Shown one piece after another: positions 17,024-25,304 of a DNA stretch of 64,000 nucleotides. The notes below the pieces were generated by a model that did no database searches, had not been told where the DNA came from, and was given only the letters and a program-made list of their open reading frames with translations. Every line of letters begins with the position of its first letter. Position 1 is the stretch's first letter. The position numbers and the translations under genes are program-made. Source of the stretch: Vulcanimicrobium sp035943995 (lineage in GTDB: Bacteria > Vulcanimicrobiota > Vulcanimicrobiia > Vulcanimicrobiales > Vulcanimicrobiaceae); NCBI GenBank assembly GCA_035943995.1, contig DASZBS010000002.1:27141-91140 (forward strand), written 5' to 3'.

Positions 17024-18208
17024 CTAGAGCGGATCGCCGCCCGGCTTGCTCACGGGGGTGAAGAGCTCGCGCTGCTGATCGTAGCGCACGAGCACCGCGT
17101 TGCCGACGCCGAGGCCGCGGTTATCGCCGCTGTGGAAGTCGTACACGCCGTTGATCCCGACGTAGCCGTGCATCCCGAGGATCTCGTCGCGCAACTGCTT
17201 CGCCGTCGCATCCGGCCCGAGCTTGCGCAGCGCGTCGACGACGATCATCGCCGGATCGTAGCCGAGCCCTTGGCCCAAGTCCGGTTTGCTCGGCGCGATC
17301 GCCTGACGAAAGGTCGCGATCGGGCTCTTGAGCGGACCGTTGATCTGACTGGGATCGCGGAAATATTGCACGCCCGCGAAGAACAGCTGCTTGGGCAGAA
17401 ATTGCGCGTATTGCTTCATCTGCGCGTAGATGATGTTGCCGTTGCCCGCACCGATCGGGAGGTCGATCCCCGTCTCGGCGATGCCGCGCAGCACCGTGCC
17501 GAACGGCGTTCCCGTCGTCCAGCCGACGAGCGCCTGCGGGTTGGTGCCCTTGATCTTCTCCAGCTGCGCGGTCACACTGACGTCGCTGGGGTTGAAGTGC
17601 TCCTGCGCGACGAGCTGCATCCCGCGGTTCTCCGCCAGCGCGACGGACCCGACGAAATTCCGCTCCGCATCTTGTCCCGTCGCATCGGTGGACGTCAGCA
17701 GCGCGACGCGGTTCCAGCCGCGCTTGTGGAAGAAACGCAGCATCGCGATCGCCTGGTCACGGGTGGAGACGCTCGACGAGAACGTGTAGCCGCCGTGCTC
17801 GGGGTGGATCCCCGGCGAGAAGCAGTACTGCACGGGTCCGTTGTCCTTCACCAGCGCGGCCATCGCGTTGCACTGCGCGACGAGCGAAGAGCCGAGGATC
17901 ACCGGGACCTTCTTCGCGAGGACGGCGTTCAACAGCTGAACGCTGACTTGCGGGTTGGACTGGTCGTCCACGATCGCAAAGTGGATCTTGCGGCCCTTGA
18001 TCCCGCTGCGCGCGTTCTGCACTTTCTCGACGGCCTCGAGCGCCTGCTGTTCCTCCTTGCCGAGAAACGCGGCGCTGCCGGTGAGCGAGACGATCGCGTT
18101 GATCTCGTACGGCTGATCGGCGCTGCCCGCCGGAGTGACGCCCGCGAAAGCCAGCGTGATGACCAGCGCGGCAATCGTCGACCGCAAGCGAGGGGTCGGG
18201 TGCATCAT
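17024..18208 (-). CDS. livK: Periplasmic substrate-binding protein, LivK/branched-chain type
   Basis: A 394-residue type I periplasmic binding protein with a signal peptide (STIAALVITLAFAGVTPAGSA). The mature start, YEINAIVSLTGSAAFLGKEEQQALEAV, is the LivK ligand-binding N-lobe, and GWNRVALLTSTDATGQD plus ALVGWTTGTPFGTVLRG are typical. It is the first gene of the operon livK-livHM-livG-livF-marR, with about 170 bases separating it from the divergent dehydrogenase gene. LivK-type proteins bind amino acids, amides or aromatic acids; with the adjacent Rieske and decarboxylase genes an aromatic carboxylate is the best guess. Confidence 0.9.
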   Translation of the reverse strand: MMHPTPRLRSTIAALVITLAFAGVTPAGSADQPYEINAIVSLTGSAAFLGKEEQQALEAVEKVQNARSGIKGRKIHFAIVDDQSNPQVSVQLLNAVLAKKVPVILGSSLVAQCNAMAALVKDNGPVQYCFSPGIHPEHGGYTFSSSVSTRDQAIAMLRFFHKRGWNRVALLTSTDATGQDAERNFVGSVALAENRGMQLVAQEHFNPSDVSVTAQLEKIKGTNPQALVGWTTGTPFGTVLRGIAETGIDLPIGAGNGNIIYAQMKQYAQFLPKQLFFAGVQYFRDPSQINGPLKSPIATFRQAIAPSKPDLGQGLGYDPAMIVVDALRKLGPDATAKQLRDEILGMHGYVGINGVYDFHSGDNRGLGVGNAVLVRYDQQRELFTPVSKPGGDPL

Positions 18209-18377
18209 GGCGATTCTCCGGGGGAATGCGATCGTTCAGGACGCGAATGGTTCGCCATGTCTCTCACCTCGCCGGACACGAATTCCTCCGTGCACCGCCG
18301 GTCTTTCGCAAGGTCTCTTGCCACCTCGCCGGCGCTTCGATATAGTTCATGGGGTGAATGATCAGCGTGGCGAGTAG

Positions 18378-19559
18378 TTGAGCGAGACCCTCCGGCTCGG
18401 CGTCATCGGTCTCGGCCGGGCCGCGGCGCAGACGCTGCCGAGCATCGTGGCGCATCCGCACGTGCGCGTCGTTGCGGCGGCCGATCCGTCGGCGGAAGCG
18501 CGCAGCCGCTTCGTCGCCGATTTCGGCGCTCCGGCGTTCGCCGGCATCGAGGAGCTGTGCGCTCACGCTGCGGTCGACGCGCTCTACGTCGCGACGCCGC
18601 ACCAGCGCCACGTCACCGACGTCCTGATCGCAGCGGCAAACGGCAAGCACGTCCTCGTCGAGAAGCCGATGGCGCTTACGATCGAGGACTGCCGGGCGAT
18701 GACGTCCGCCGCAGCGCGCGCCGGGGTCGCGCTCGTCGCCGGCCCGACGCACGGCATGGATCCCGCCGTCGTGCGCATCGCGCAGATCGCGTCGAGCGGC
18801 GAGCTCGGACGCGTACGCATGATCACGAACATCGTGTACGGCGATTTCCTGTATCGCCCGCGCCGGCCCGAGGAGCTCGATACCGCGCTTGGCGGCGGGA
18901 TCATGTACAACCAGGTTCCGCATCAAATCGAGATCGCGCGCGAGATCGACGGCGGACCGGTGCGCACGATTCGCGCCACGACCGGTGTGTGGGACGCACG
19001 TCGCACGACCGAAGGCGCGTCGGCGGCGTTCGTCGAGTTCGAGAGCGGCACGGTCGCGCAGCTTACATACAACGGTTACGATCGCTTCGACAGCGACGAG
19101 CTGTGCGGCTGGATCGGCGAGATGGGCGCGGAGAAGCCGCGCGACCGCCACGGCGCGGCGCGGCGCGCACTCAAGGTGGTCGCGGGCCCGGACGCGGAAG
19201 CGCATCTGAAGGCGGCGTCGGGGTTTGCGCAGGCGGGCGTGATGCGCGCGCCGGGCGCCGTGCATCAGCCGCACTTCGGCTTCTTGCTCGTGTCGTGCGA
19301 ACGCGGCGACCTGCGGCCGTCGGCCGACGGCGTGCTGATCTACGGCGACGACGGCGTCCGCGAGATCCCGCTCGAACAGGCGCGCGCCTTTCCGAACAGG
19401 CTCAACGCGATCGACGAGCTGTACGACGCGGTCGCGCGCGGCGTTGCGCCGCGGCACGACGGCGCATGGGGAACCGAAACGCTCGCGACGGTGCTCGCGA
19501 TGATGACGTCGGCGCGCGAACGGCGCGAGGTCGCCGTCGGCACGATGGTCGACTCGTAG
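18378..19559 (+). CDS. Gfo/Idh/MocA-family oxidoreductase, phthalate dihydrodiol dehydrogenase-like
   Basis: A 393-residue NAD(P)-dependent dehydrogenase starting at TTG 18378. N-terminal Rossmann motif LGVIGLGRAAAQTLPS, then YVATPHQRHVTDVLIAAANGKHVLVEKPMA with the family EKP lysine, and a C-terminal alpha/beta domain holding GGGIMYNQVPHQIEI. Within this family, 4,5-dihydro-4,5-dihydroxyphthalate dehydrogenase (Pht4-like) shares the same neighbours seen here: a Rieske oxygenase and a dihydroxyphthalate decarboxylase-like gene. I infer oxidation of a cis-dihydrodiol to a catechol. It is the first gene of the catabolic operon and is followed 11 bases later by the oxygenase. Confidence 0.82.
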   Translation: MSETLRLGVIGLGRAAAQTLPSIVAHPHVRVVAAADPSAEARSRFVADFGAPAFAGIEELCAHAAVDALYVATPHQRHVTDVLIAAANGKHVLVEKPMALTIEDCRAMTSAAARAGVALVAGPTHGMDPAVVRIAQIASSGELGRVRMITNIVYGDFLYRPRRPEELDTALGGGIMYNQVPHQIEIAREIDGGPVRTIRATTGVWDARRTTEGASAAFVEFESGTVAQLTYNGYDRFDSDELCGWIGEMGAEKPRDRHGAARRALKVVAGPDAEAHLKAASGFAQAGVMRAPGAVHQPHFGFLLVSCERGDLRPSADGVLIYGDDGVREIPLEQARAFPNRLNAIDELYDAVARGVAPRHDGAWGTETLATVLAMMTSARERREVAVGTMVDS

Positions 19560-19570
19560 GAAGGAACGCC

Positions 19571-20833
19571 ATGCTCTCAGCTCAGGAGAACGAACGTCTC
19601 ACGCGCGTGACCGGCGATGCGCCGATGGGGCGTATGATGCGCCGCTATTGGGTCCCCGCGTGTCTGAGCGAGGAGCTCGCCGAGCCGGGCGGCACGCCGC
19701 GCCGCGTGCGTATCTTCGGCACGCCGCTCGTCGCGTTTCGCGACAGCGAAGGCCGGCTCGGCGTGCTCGACGAGCACTGCCCGCACCGGCTCGCGTCGCT
19801 GGCGCTCGGACGCAACGAGGAAGGTGGGTTGCGGTGCGTCTATCACGGCTGGAAGTTCGACGTGCACGGCGGGTGCATGGAGATGCCGACCGAACCGCCC
19901 GGCTACAGCTTCCAGGATCGCATGCGCACGCGCAGCTATCCGGTGCGCGAGGCAGGCGGCCTCGTATGGACGTATTTGGGCGAGCCCGGCAGCGAGCCGC
20001 CGTTCCCCGCCTACGACTGGACTGCGATGCCGAAAGAACACGTTGCGATCATCAAGGTCGGCGAGCGCGTCAACTATCTGCAGGCGGTCGAGGGATCGAT
20101 CGACTCGTCGCACAGCTGGTTTCTCCACCGCGACACGATCTGGGACTGGAAGAAGCGCAGCCAGATCTCGAGCGATCTGTCGCCGAAGATCGAGGCGCAG
20201 GACGAGCCGTACGGTTTTCGCTACGCCGCGATTCGCAAGCCGAACGAGCACCCGGATTCCGAAAAGTACGTGCGTGTCACGCAGTTCGTGCTGCCGTTCA
20301 CGGCGCTGATCCCGCGGCCGCTCGATCGCAAAGAGCCGGCGCACGCGCAGCTTTTCGTACCGGTCGACGACACGCACACGATGTTCTACGGGATCTTCTT
20401 CAGCCAGGACGGCGCGCCCGTCGACGAAGCCGCGCAGCGGGGCAAGCACCACGTCGTGCCGGGCGCCGACCTCGACGCGGCGTGGTTCCGGCTCGTCTCG
20501 GTAGACGACTGGTTCGGACAAGACCGCCAGGCGATGAAGCAGGGCAGCTATACCGGGATCAAGGGCTTCACGAACCAGGACATGGCGTGTCAGGAATCGA
20601 TGGGCCCGATCGTCGACCGCACGCAGGAGCATCTCGGCACGTCGGACGTCGCCATCATCCGGATGCGGCGGCGGATGCTCGAGGCGCTGCGGCGCGTCGA
20701 CGCCGGTGAACCCCTCATCGGCCACGACGCCGCGACGCCGTTCGAGCGATTGCGCGGCGACCAGAAGGTGATCCCGATCGACGAGCCGTGGCAGTCCGTG
20801 GGTTCGTACGCCACCGACTACGCGTCCGCCTGA
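19571..20833 (+). CDS. Rieske non-haem iron ring-hydroxylating oxygenase alpha subunit
   Basis: A 420-residue oxygenase with AAGGA before the ATG. The Rieske [2Fe-2S] ligands are in DEHCPHRLASL and CVYHGWKFD. The mononuclear iron site is suggested by EGSIDSSHSWFLHRD (two His) with an Asp near the C-terminus. It resembles the phthalate 4,5-dioxygenase group (single-type oxygenase served by a separate reductase). No ferredoxin/reductase gene is visible in this cluster, so electrons must come from elsewhere. The decarboxylase-like gene follows after seven bases. Confidence 0.9.
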   Translation: MLSAQENERLTRVTGDAPMGRMMRRYWVPACLSEELAEPGGTPRRVRIFGTPLVAFRDSEGRLGVLDEHCPHRLASLALGRNEEGGLRCVYHGWKFDVHGGCMEMPTEPPGYSFQDRMRTRSYPVREAGGLVWTYLGEPGSEPPFPAYDWTAMPKEHVAIIKVGERVNYLQAVEGSIDSSHSWFLHRDTIWDWKKRSQISSDLSPKIEAQDEPYGFRYAAIRKPNEHPDSEKYVRVTQFVLPFTALIPRPLDRKEPAHAQLFVPVDDTHTMFYGIFFSQDGAPVDEAAQRGKHHVVPGADLDAAWFRLVSVDDWFGQDRQAMKQGSYTGIKGFTNQDMACQESMGPIVDRTQEHLGTSDVAIIRMRRRMLEALRRVDAGEPLIGHDAATPFERLRGDQKVIPIDEPWQSVGSYATDYASA

Positions 20834-20840
20834 GCGGAAG

Positions 20841-21824
20841 ATGGCGAAGCTGCGGCTCAGCCTCGCGTGCTGGGACTACGATCGTACCCGCGCGCTCGCG
20901 GACGGGCGCGCTCGTATCGACGGCGTCGACCTCGTCTACCAGCCGCTGCCCGTCGAAGAGACGTTCTTTCGCATGACGCGCCACCGCGAGTTCGACGTGG
21001 CGGAGATGTCGCTCTCGTCGTATCTCGTCTCGACGTTCCGCGACGACCCGTTCGTCGCGATCCCGGTGTTCCCGTCGCGCTACTTCCGCCACTCGTGCAT
21101 CTTCGTCAACGAACGCAGCGGGATCCGCGAGCCGCACGACCTCGCCGGCAAGCGCGTCGGCGTCCCGGAGTATCAGCTGACGGCGAACGTCTGGGTGCGC
21201 GGCATCCTCGCCGACGAGCACGGCGTCCCGGTCACCGCCGTGACGTACTTCACGGGCGGCGAAGAGACCCCAGGCCGCGTCGAGAAGCTGGCGCTCGACC
21301 TGCCGCCGGAGATTCACGTCGTCCCGATCGGTCCCGCGCAGACGCTGTCGGCCATGCTCGCGGCGGGCGAGATCGACGCGCTCTACGCGCCGCGCAAGCC
21401 GTCGTGCTACGGCAACGGCACGGTGCGGCGGCTGTGGGAGGACTACGTTCCGGTCGAGCGCGCGTATTTTGAACGCACGCGCATCTTTCCGATCATGCAC
21501 GTCGTCGTGATCCGGCGCGACGTCTACGAACGCGACCGGTGGCTCGCGACGGCGCTGTTCAAGGCGTTCAAGGCGGCACAAGCGATTGCGTACCGCGATT
21601 TGCAAGTCACCGCGGCCCTCAAGACGATGCTTCCGTGGGCGGTCGCCGAAGACGAGCGCACGCGCGCGCTCATGGGCGACGACTTCTGGCCGTACGGGTT
21701 CCCTGAGAACGAACGGGTGCTCGACGTCTTCACCCGGTATTCCCACGAGCAGGGGCTCTCCCCGCGCAAACGCGATCCACGCGAGCTGTTCGCGCCGGAG
21801 ACCCTCGAAGCGTTCACGATATGA
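20841..21824 (+). CDS. 4,5-dihydroxyphthalate decarboxylase-like protein
   Basis: A 327-residue protein with the periplasmic-binding-protein type II fold but no signal peptide, as in Pht5/OphC-type 4,5-dihydroxyphthalate decarboxylases. Typical pieces are LSLACWDYDRTRALADG, FDVAEMSLSSYL, IPVFPSRYFRHSCIFVN, and DLAGKRVGVPEYQLTANVWVRGIL, then DALYAPRKPSCY. In the known pathway the enzyme converts 4,5-dihydroxyphthalate to protocatechuate. Because related sequences are sometimes annotated as ABC transporter substrate-binding proteins, the lack of an export signal and the operon context argue for the enzyme. Confidence 0.82.
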   Translation: MAKLRLSLACWDYDRTRALADGRARIDGVDLVYQPLPVEETFFRMTRHREFDVAEMSLSSYLVSTFRDDPFVAIPVFPSRYFRHSCIFVNERSGIREPHDLAGKRVGVPEYQLTANVWVRGILADEHGVPVTAVTYFTGGEETPGRVEKLALDLPPEIHVVPIGPAQTLSAMLAAGEIDALYAPRKPSCYGNGTVRRLWEDYVPVERAYFERTRIFPIMHVVVIRRDVYERDRWLATALFKAFKAAQAIAYRDLQVTAALKTMLPWAVAEDERTRALMGDDFWPYGFPENERVLDVFTRYSHEQGLSPRKRDPRELFAPETLEAFTI

Positions 21825-21831
21825 GGTTCGC

Positions 21832-22536
21832 ATGATCGAAGCCGGCCGTGATCTCGCCGCCGACCTGGTGATCGCCAATCGCGTCTTGTTCCGGCACGGG
21901 ATCATCGACGCGTTCGGCCACGTGAGCGCACGCTCCGACACCGATCCCGAGCGTTTCCTCCTCGCGCGGAACATGGCACCCGCGCTGGTCGAAGCGGAGG
22001 ACGTGATGGCGTTCGCGCTCGACGGCAGCCCGCTCGACGGCGACGCGCGCTTACCGTATCTGGAGCGCTTCATCCACGGCTCGATCTACCGCGCACGTCC
22101 CGACGTCGGCGCCGTCGTGCACAGTCATGCGGCGGCGCTCATCCCGTTCGGCGTCGTGCGCAACGTGGCGCTGCGCCCGGTGTTCCACATGAGCTCGTTC
22201 TTGCGCGGCACGGTGCCCGTGTTCGAGATCCGCGACGCGGCCGGCCCCGACAACGACATGCTGGTGCGTGACGAAGCGCTCGGGGACGCGCTGGCGGCCG
22301 CGCTCGGCAACGAGCCCGCCGTGCTGATGCGCGGCCACGGCGCGACCGTTGTGGGCCGCGAGGTGCGCGAGGCAGTCTTTCGCGCGGTCTACACGGCGCA
22401 GAACGCGGCGCTGCAAGCCGAGGCGATGCGCCTGGGCGAGGTCACGTTCCTCAGCGATCTGGAAGCGCTGCGTTCGTCGCAAACCAACGCGGGCCAGATC
22501 GAACGCGCCTGGAACCTCTGGGCACGCGATCGCTGA
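21832..22536 (+). CDS. Class II aldolase/adducin-family protein, possible hydroxy-aromatic decarboxylase
   Basis: A 234-residue class II aldolase-like protein (zinc His in VVHSHAAALIPFG and RGHGATVVG; GHVSAR near the start). Members next to phthalate genes include PhtC-like 3,4-dihydroxyphthalate decarboxylase and the related HCOMODA decarboxylase. With a 4,5-type decarboxylase upstream, the pair may act on different ring positions or one may have drifted to another substrate. It is seven bases after the preceding gene, the last gene of the cluster, and the remnant repeat begins immediately after its stop codon. Confidence 0.85.
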   Translation: MIEAGRDLAADLVIANRVLFRHGIIDAFGHVSARSDTDPERFLLARNMAPALVEAEDVMAFALDGSPLDGDARLPYLERFIHGSIYRARPDVGAVVHSHAAALIPFGVVRNVALRPVFHMSSFLRGTVPVFEIRDAAGPDNDMLVRDEALGDALAAALGNEPAVLMRGHGATVVGREVREAVFRAVYTAQNAALQAEAMRLGEVTFLSDLEALRSSQTNAGQIERAWNLWARDR

Positions 22537-22649
22537 CCGCTACGGCTTCGTTCCAACGGCCTTGAAAAAGGTGTAGCAGAACACGCCGTCCCTGAACCGG
22601 GCGCGCCAGATGCCCCAGCACGAAGCACACGAAGACGTGATCGAACGTC
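22537..22649 (-). pseudogene. Internally deleted remnant of the flanking SAM methyltransferase gene
   Basis: Bases 22537-22591 match 24803-24857 at 51 of 55 positions, and 22591-22649 match 25246-25304 at about 56 of 59. In the intact gene these two segments are separated by 388 bases, here by none. The remnant therefore carries the methyltransferase 3' end (CYTFFKAVGTKP-like) joined to the FDHVFVCFVLEHLARPV segment, in the same orientation as the full gene at 24806-25612. The first segment also reproduces the last codons of the oxygenase (RYGFVPTALK). It begins at the base after the class II aldolase stop. Confidence 0.85.
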
Positions 22650-22719
22650 CTGACAGCGAAAGGAGCAGAGTGCTCGCCGTCGTAGAGCACCGCCCCTCGT
22701 CATCGAATCGGAGGCCTCC

Positions 22720-24189
22720 GTGCTCGACATCCGTTCCACTCCCGGCCGGTTGGAGTCAGATCGCCGCTGGGAAGAGCTCGCTCGCGCCATCGCCGCTCGC
22801 GCCGGCAGTTTGCGCGACAACCCCGCACCGTCGAACGGGCTGAAGGGACGTCTGATCGTCCTCGGTTCGGGCATCGAAGCCGCGGGCTTCACGCTCGACG
22901 CCGAGATGTACATCAAGGGCGCCGACGAGGTGTTCTATTGCGTCGCCGACCCCGCCACCCAAGTGTGGCTGCGCGAACGCCGGCCCGACGCCTACGATCT
23001 GTACACGCTCTACGACGACGGGAAGCCGCGTTATCGCACGTACATGCAGATGACCGAAGCGATGCTGCACTTCGTGCGGCTCGGCAAGACCGTGGCGGCC
23101 GTGTACTACGGGCATCCCGGCGTGTTCGCGCTCTCGCCGCATCGTGCGATCGCGATCGCGCGGCGCGAAGGTCACGAAGCGGTCATGAAGGCGGCCGTGT
23201 CCGCGCTCGACACGCTGTGCGCCGACCTCGGCGTCGACCCGAGCTTCCCCGGCATGCTCACGTACGAAGCGACGGAGATGATGCTGCGCGACCGCAAACC
23301 GGACCCGTCGCTGCACGTCGTCCTGTGGCAAGTCGGCGTGGTCGGCGAAATGGGCTACGACCGCAAAGGCTTTTCGAACAGCCGTTTTCCGGTGCTGCTC
23401 GACTATCTCAGCGAAATCTACGGCGAAGACTACGAGCTGGTGCACTACATCGCGTCCCGGTATCCCACGATCCCGCACGTCGAGGAGCGGCTCACGATCG
23501 CCGCGCTGCGCGACCCCGCCGCGTACGCGCGGATCAACGGGATCTCGACGTTCTACCTGCCGCCGAAGGTCGGCGCGCGCACGAACGACGCCACTGCGGC
23601 ACGACTTGGCTTCGAGACAGCGAACGCGAAGCCGCATCCGCCGCTGCGCGCCATCGACCGTTACGGCAGGCGCGAGCTCGACGCGGTGCGTGAGATGGCT
23701 ACGTTCACCGTTCCGAGCGGCTATGCGTATCAGGAACGCACCCGGTCGGCCGAGTTCATCCTCGCGCTGACGAGCGACCTGGAGCTGCAGGAGCGCTATC
23801 GCCGCGATCCACGCGCGGCGGTGTCGCCCGACGTGTTCCCGGGGCTCTCGCGATGGGAGCGCAGCTTGCTCGCCAGCCGCGATTCCGGTCGCGTGCAGAT
23901 CGCAGCGAAGTTCGCGGCGCTGCACGGCGGCCCGTCGGCTTCAAACGTTACGAGCGCGCTAGCGGAGCAGAACGTCGACGTCGACGTGGTGGTGGACACC
24001 GACATCGACGTCGACACCGATGTGGACGTCGACATCGACGTGGACGTCGACATCGATGCCGCGATCGTGGTGGACGTGGACATCGATGTCGACGTGGACA
24101 TCGACAACGTGGTCGACGTCGTGCAGGACGTGGATATCGACGTCGTCGTCGATGTCGTGCCGGACGTGCCCAACCACCCGAAGTCGTGA
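22720..24189 (+). CDS. Fused borosin precursor: backbone alpha-N-methyltransferase with Val/Ile-Asp repetitive core
   Basis: A 489-residue protein starting at GTG 22720, with GGAGG at 22710-22714. Residues about 42-285 are a tetrapyrrole-methylase-fold SAM methyltransferase very close to the borosin enzyme OphMA: VLGSGIE, VADPAT, KPRYRTYMQM, YYGHPGVF, LGVDPSFPG, LWQVGVVG. Counting from OphMA as I remember it, Y98, R104, Y108 and Y130 correspond to its catalytic Tyr66, Arg72, Tyr76 and Tyr98. Residues about 340-405 are helical, resembling the clasp or precursor-binding region. From residue 418 to the end, Val/Ile alternates with Asp. In fused borosins the C-terminal core is N-methylated on its backbone by the same protein as a dimer. 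The alternating acidic core is unusual; known omphalotin-type cores are hydrophobic. No maturation protease is visible nearby. Confidence 0.85.
   Translation: MLDIRSTPGRLESDRRWEELARAIAARAGSLRDNPAPSNGLKGRLIVLGSGIEAAGFTLDAEMYIKGADEVFYCVADPATQVWLRERRPDAYDLYTLYDDGKPRYRTYMQMTEAMLHFVRLGKTVAAVYYGHPGVFALSPHRAIAIARREGHEAVMKAAVSALDTLCADLGVDPSFPGMLTYEATEMMLRDRKPDPSLHVVLWQVGVVGEMGYDRKGFSNSRFPVLLDYLSEIYGEDYELVHYIASRYPTIPHVEERLTIAALRDPAAYARINGISTFYLPPKVGARTNDATAARLGFETANAKPHPPLRAIDRYGRRELDAVREMATFTVPSGYAYQERTRSAEFILALTSDLELQERYRRDPRAAVSPDVFPGLSRWERSLLASRDSGRVQIAAKFAALHGGPSASNVTSALAEQNVDVDVVVDTDIDVDTDVDVDIDVDVDIDAAIVVDVDIDVDVDIDNVVDVVQDVDIDVVVDVVPDVPNHPKS
23971..24189 (+). repeat. Val/Ile-Asp repeat encoding the borosin C-terminal tail
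   Basis: Codons for residues 418-489. The 12-residue unit VDVDIDVDVDID occurs twice (24022-24057 and 24070-24105) and less regular versions precede and follow it. The last part breaks the pattern with VVQD, VVPDVPNHPKS. The two copies of the unit differ at five of 12 codons, all synonymously (GTC/GTG, GAC/GAT), so the protein repeat is older than simple DNA slippage and appears to be kept by selection. The tail contains about 30 Asp and almost no basic residues until the final HPKS. Confidence 0.8.
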
Positions 24190-24842
24190 AGGGGAGGGAG
24201 CGCGCCGTCGTCGTCGCTTATTCGACGGCGCGCTTCCCGTTCGCGGAGCTCGTCGCGCGCGAGGTGTTCGCGGTCGGCGAGCTGCGCGCTCTGCACGACG
24301 AGGCGCGGCGCCGCAAGCGCGCGTGCAACGAGCCCAACGAGCTCGCCTATGCCGACAACCTCGCGTGGCGAAAACTGCTCGAGAACCTCGCGGACGATCA
24401 CGCCTTCTACGAGCTCTACCACACGTTCGCGCACGATGTCCTCGCGCCGCGCTTTCACGGGCGCATCACGTACTCGGCGCATCCGACGTTCCGGGTTCAC
24501 CTCGCCGGGACGTCGACCGTGAGCCGCTGGCACACCGACGCACAGGTCACCGGACGGCTCGATCAGATCAACGTCTGGCTGCCGCTCGTCGATGCGTCCG
24601 GTTCGAACACGCTTTGGGTCGAGGGCGACTACGACTCCGGCGACTACGCGCCGGTCGCCGTCCGCTACGGTCAGGCACTCCTCTTCGACGGCGGGCTGTT
24701 GCGCCACGGCTCGGTCGCCAACGTCTCGCCGGTCACCCGCGTCAGCATCGACTTCCGCTTCGCGCCGCGTGATTCCGCGGACGCACACGCGATCCTCGGC
24801 GGCCGCTACGGCTTCGTTCCGACAGCCTTGAAGAACGTGTAG
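24186..24842 (+). CDS. 2-oxoglutarate/Fe(II)-dependent oxygenase (phytanoyl-CoA dioxygenase-like)
   Basis: A 218-residue oxygenase starting at GTG 24186, which overlaps the borosin stop (GTGA). The iron facial triad is WHTDAQ (His and Asp) and LLRHGS (distal His), followed by TRVSIDFRFA, whose Arg would bind 2-oxoglutarate. ITYSAHPTFRVHLAG and LPLVDASGSNTLWVE are typical of the StrG/PhyH-like group. Translational coupling to the borosin gene makes the N-methylated peptide the likely substrate, perhaps hydroxylating Asp or Val/Ile; this is inference. Its 3' end overlaps the convergent methyltransferase gene by 37 bases. Confidence 0.85.
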   Translation: MKGRERAVVVAYSTARFPFAELVAREVFAVGELRALHDEARRRKRACNEPNELAYADNLAWRKLLENLADDHAFYELYHTFAHDVLAPRFHGRITYSAHPTFRVHLAGTSTVSRWHTDAQVTGRLDQINVWLPLVDASGSNTLWVEGDYDSGDYAPVAVRYGQALLFDGGLLRHGSVANVSPVTRVSIDFRFAPRDSADAHAILGGRYGFVPTALKNV

Positions 24843-25304
24843 CAGAACACGCCGTCCTGCGCGGCCGTTCGGTGGAGGTCGCGGACGCCGGCGTCGAAGC
24901 GCTCCGGGTCGATGAGCCCCGCCGTGATCGCGGGCTCGCGGATGCCCTCGATCATCGCAGTGAACGTCTTGCGCGTAAAGGCGTCGACGAGATCGGGGCG
25001 GCTCGCGTCCACGTACACCATGCGCGGGGAGACACGGACCGCACCGAAACCCGCCTCGACCAGCAGCGGGTAGAGCTGCCGGCCGATCAATGCGTTGCCG
25101 CCCGCTTCCCGCTGAAGTTCGATCTGGCATCGAATCGCCGCCTGCGCCGCCGTGCTATCAGGATGGAAAAACGTCGATCCGTGATCGCCCTCGATAACGG
25201 TGACGGTTCCACCGGGCTTGAGCACGTCGCTGAGAATCGCCAAGGCCTGAACCGGACGCGCCAGATGCTCCAGCACGAAGCACACGAAGACGTGGTCGAA
25301 CGTC
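24803..25304. repeat. Intact copy of the sequence duplicated upstream of the borosin gene
   Basis: Two segments, 24803-24857 and 25246-25304, are the parent of the fused remnant at 22537-22649. With that remnant they form direct repeats on either side of the borosin-oxygenase cassette, about 2.2 kb apart. The upper boundary of homology on the right is near 25304, where the remnant diverges. Confidence 0.8.

Noticed and set aside
15671..18361. An 896-codon open frame on the plus strand across the liv genes
   Set aside because: It lies antisense to the well-supported livHM and livK genes and its translation is a charged Arg/Asp/Glu-rich string without domain sense; long antisense frames are common in GC-rich DNA.
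23971..24189. The Asp-rich tail as an RTX or EF-hand-like calcium domain
   Set aside because: It lacks Gly-rich nonapeptides or loop spacing and is attached to a borosin-type methyltransferase, which explains a C-terminal peptide better; calcium binding remains possible.
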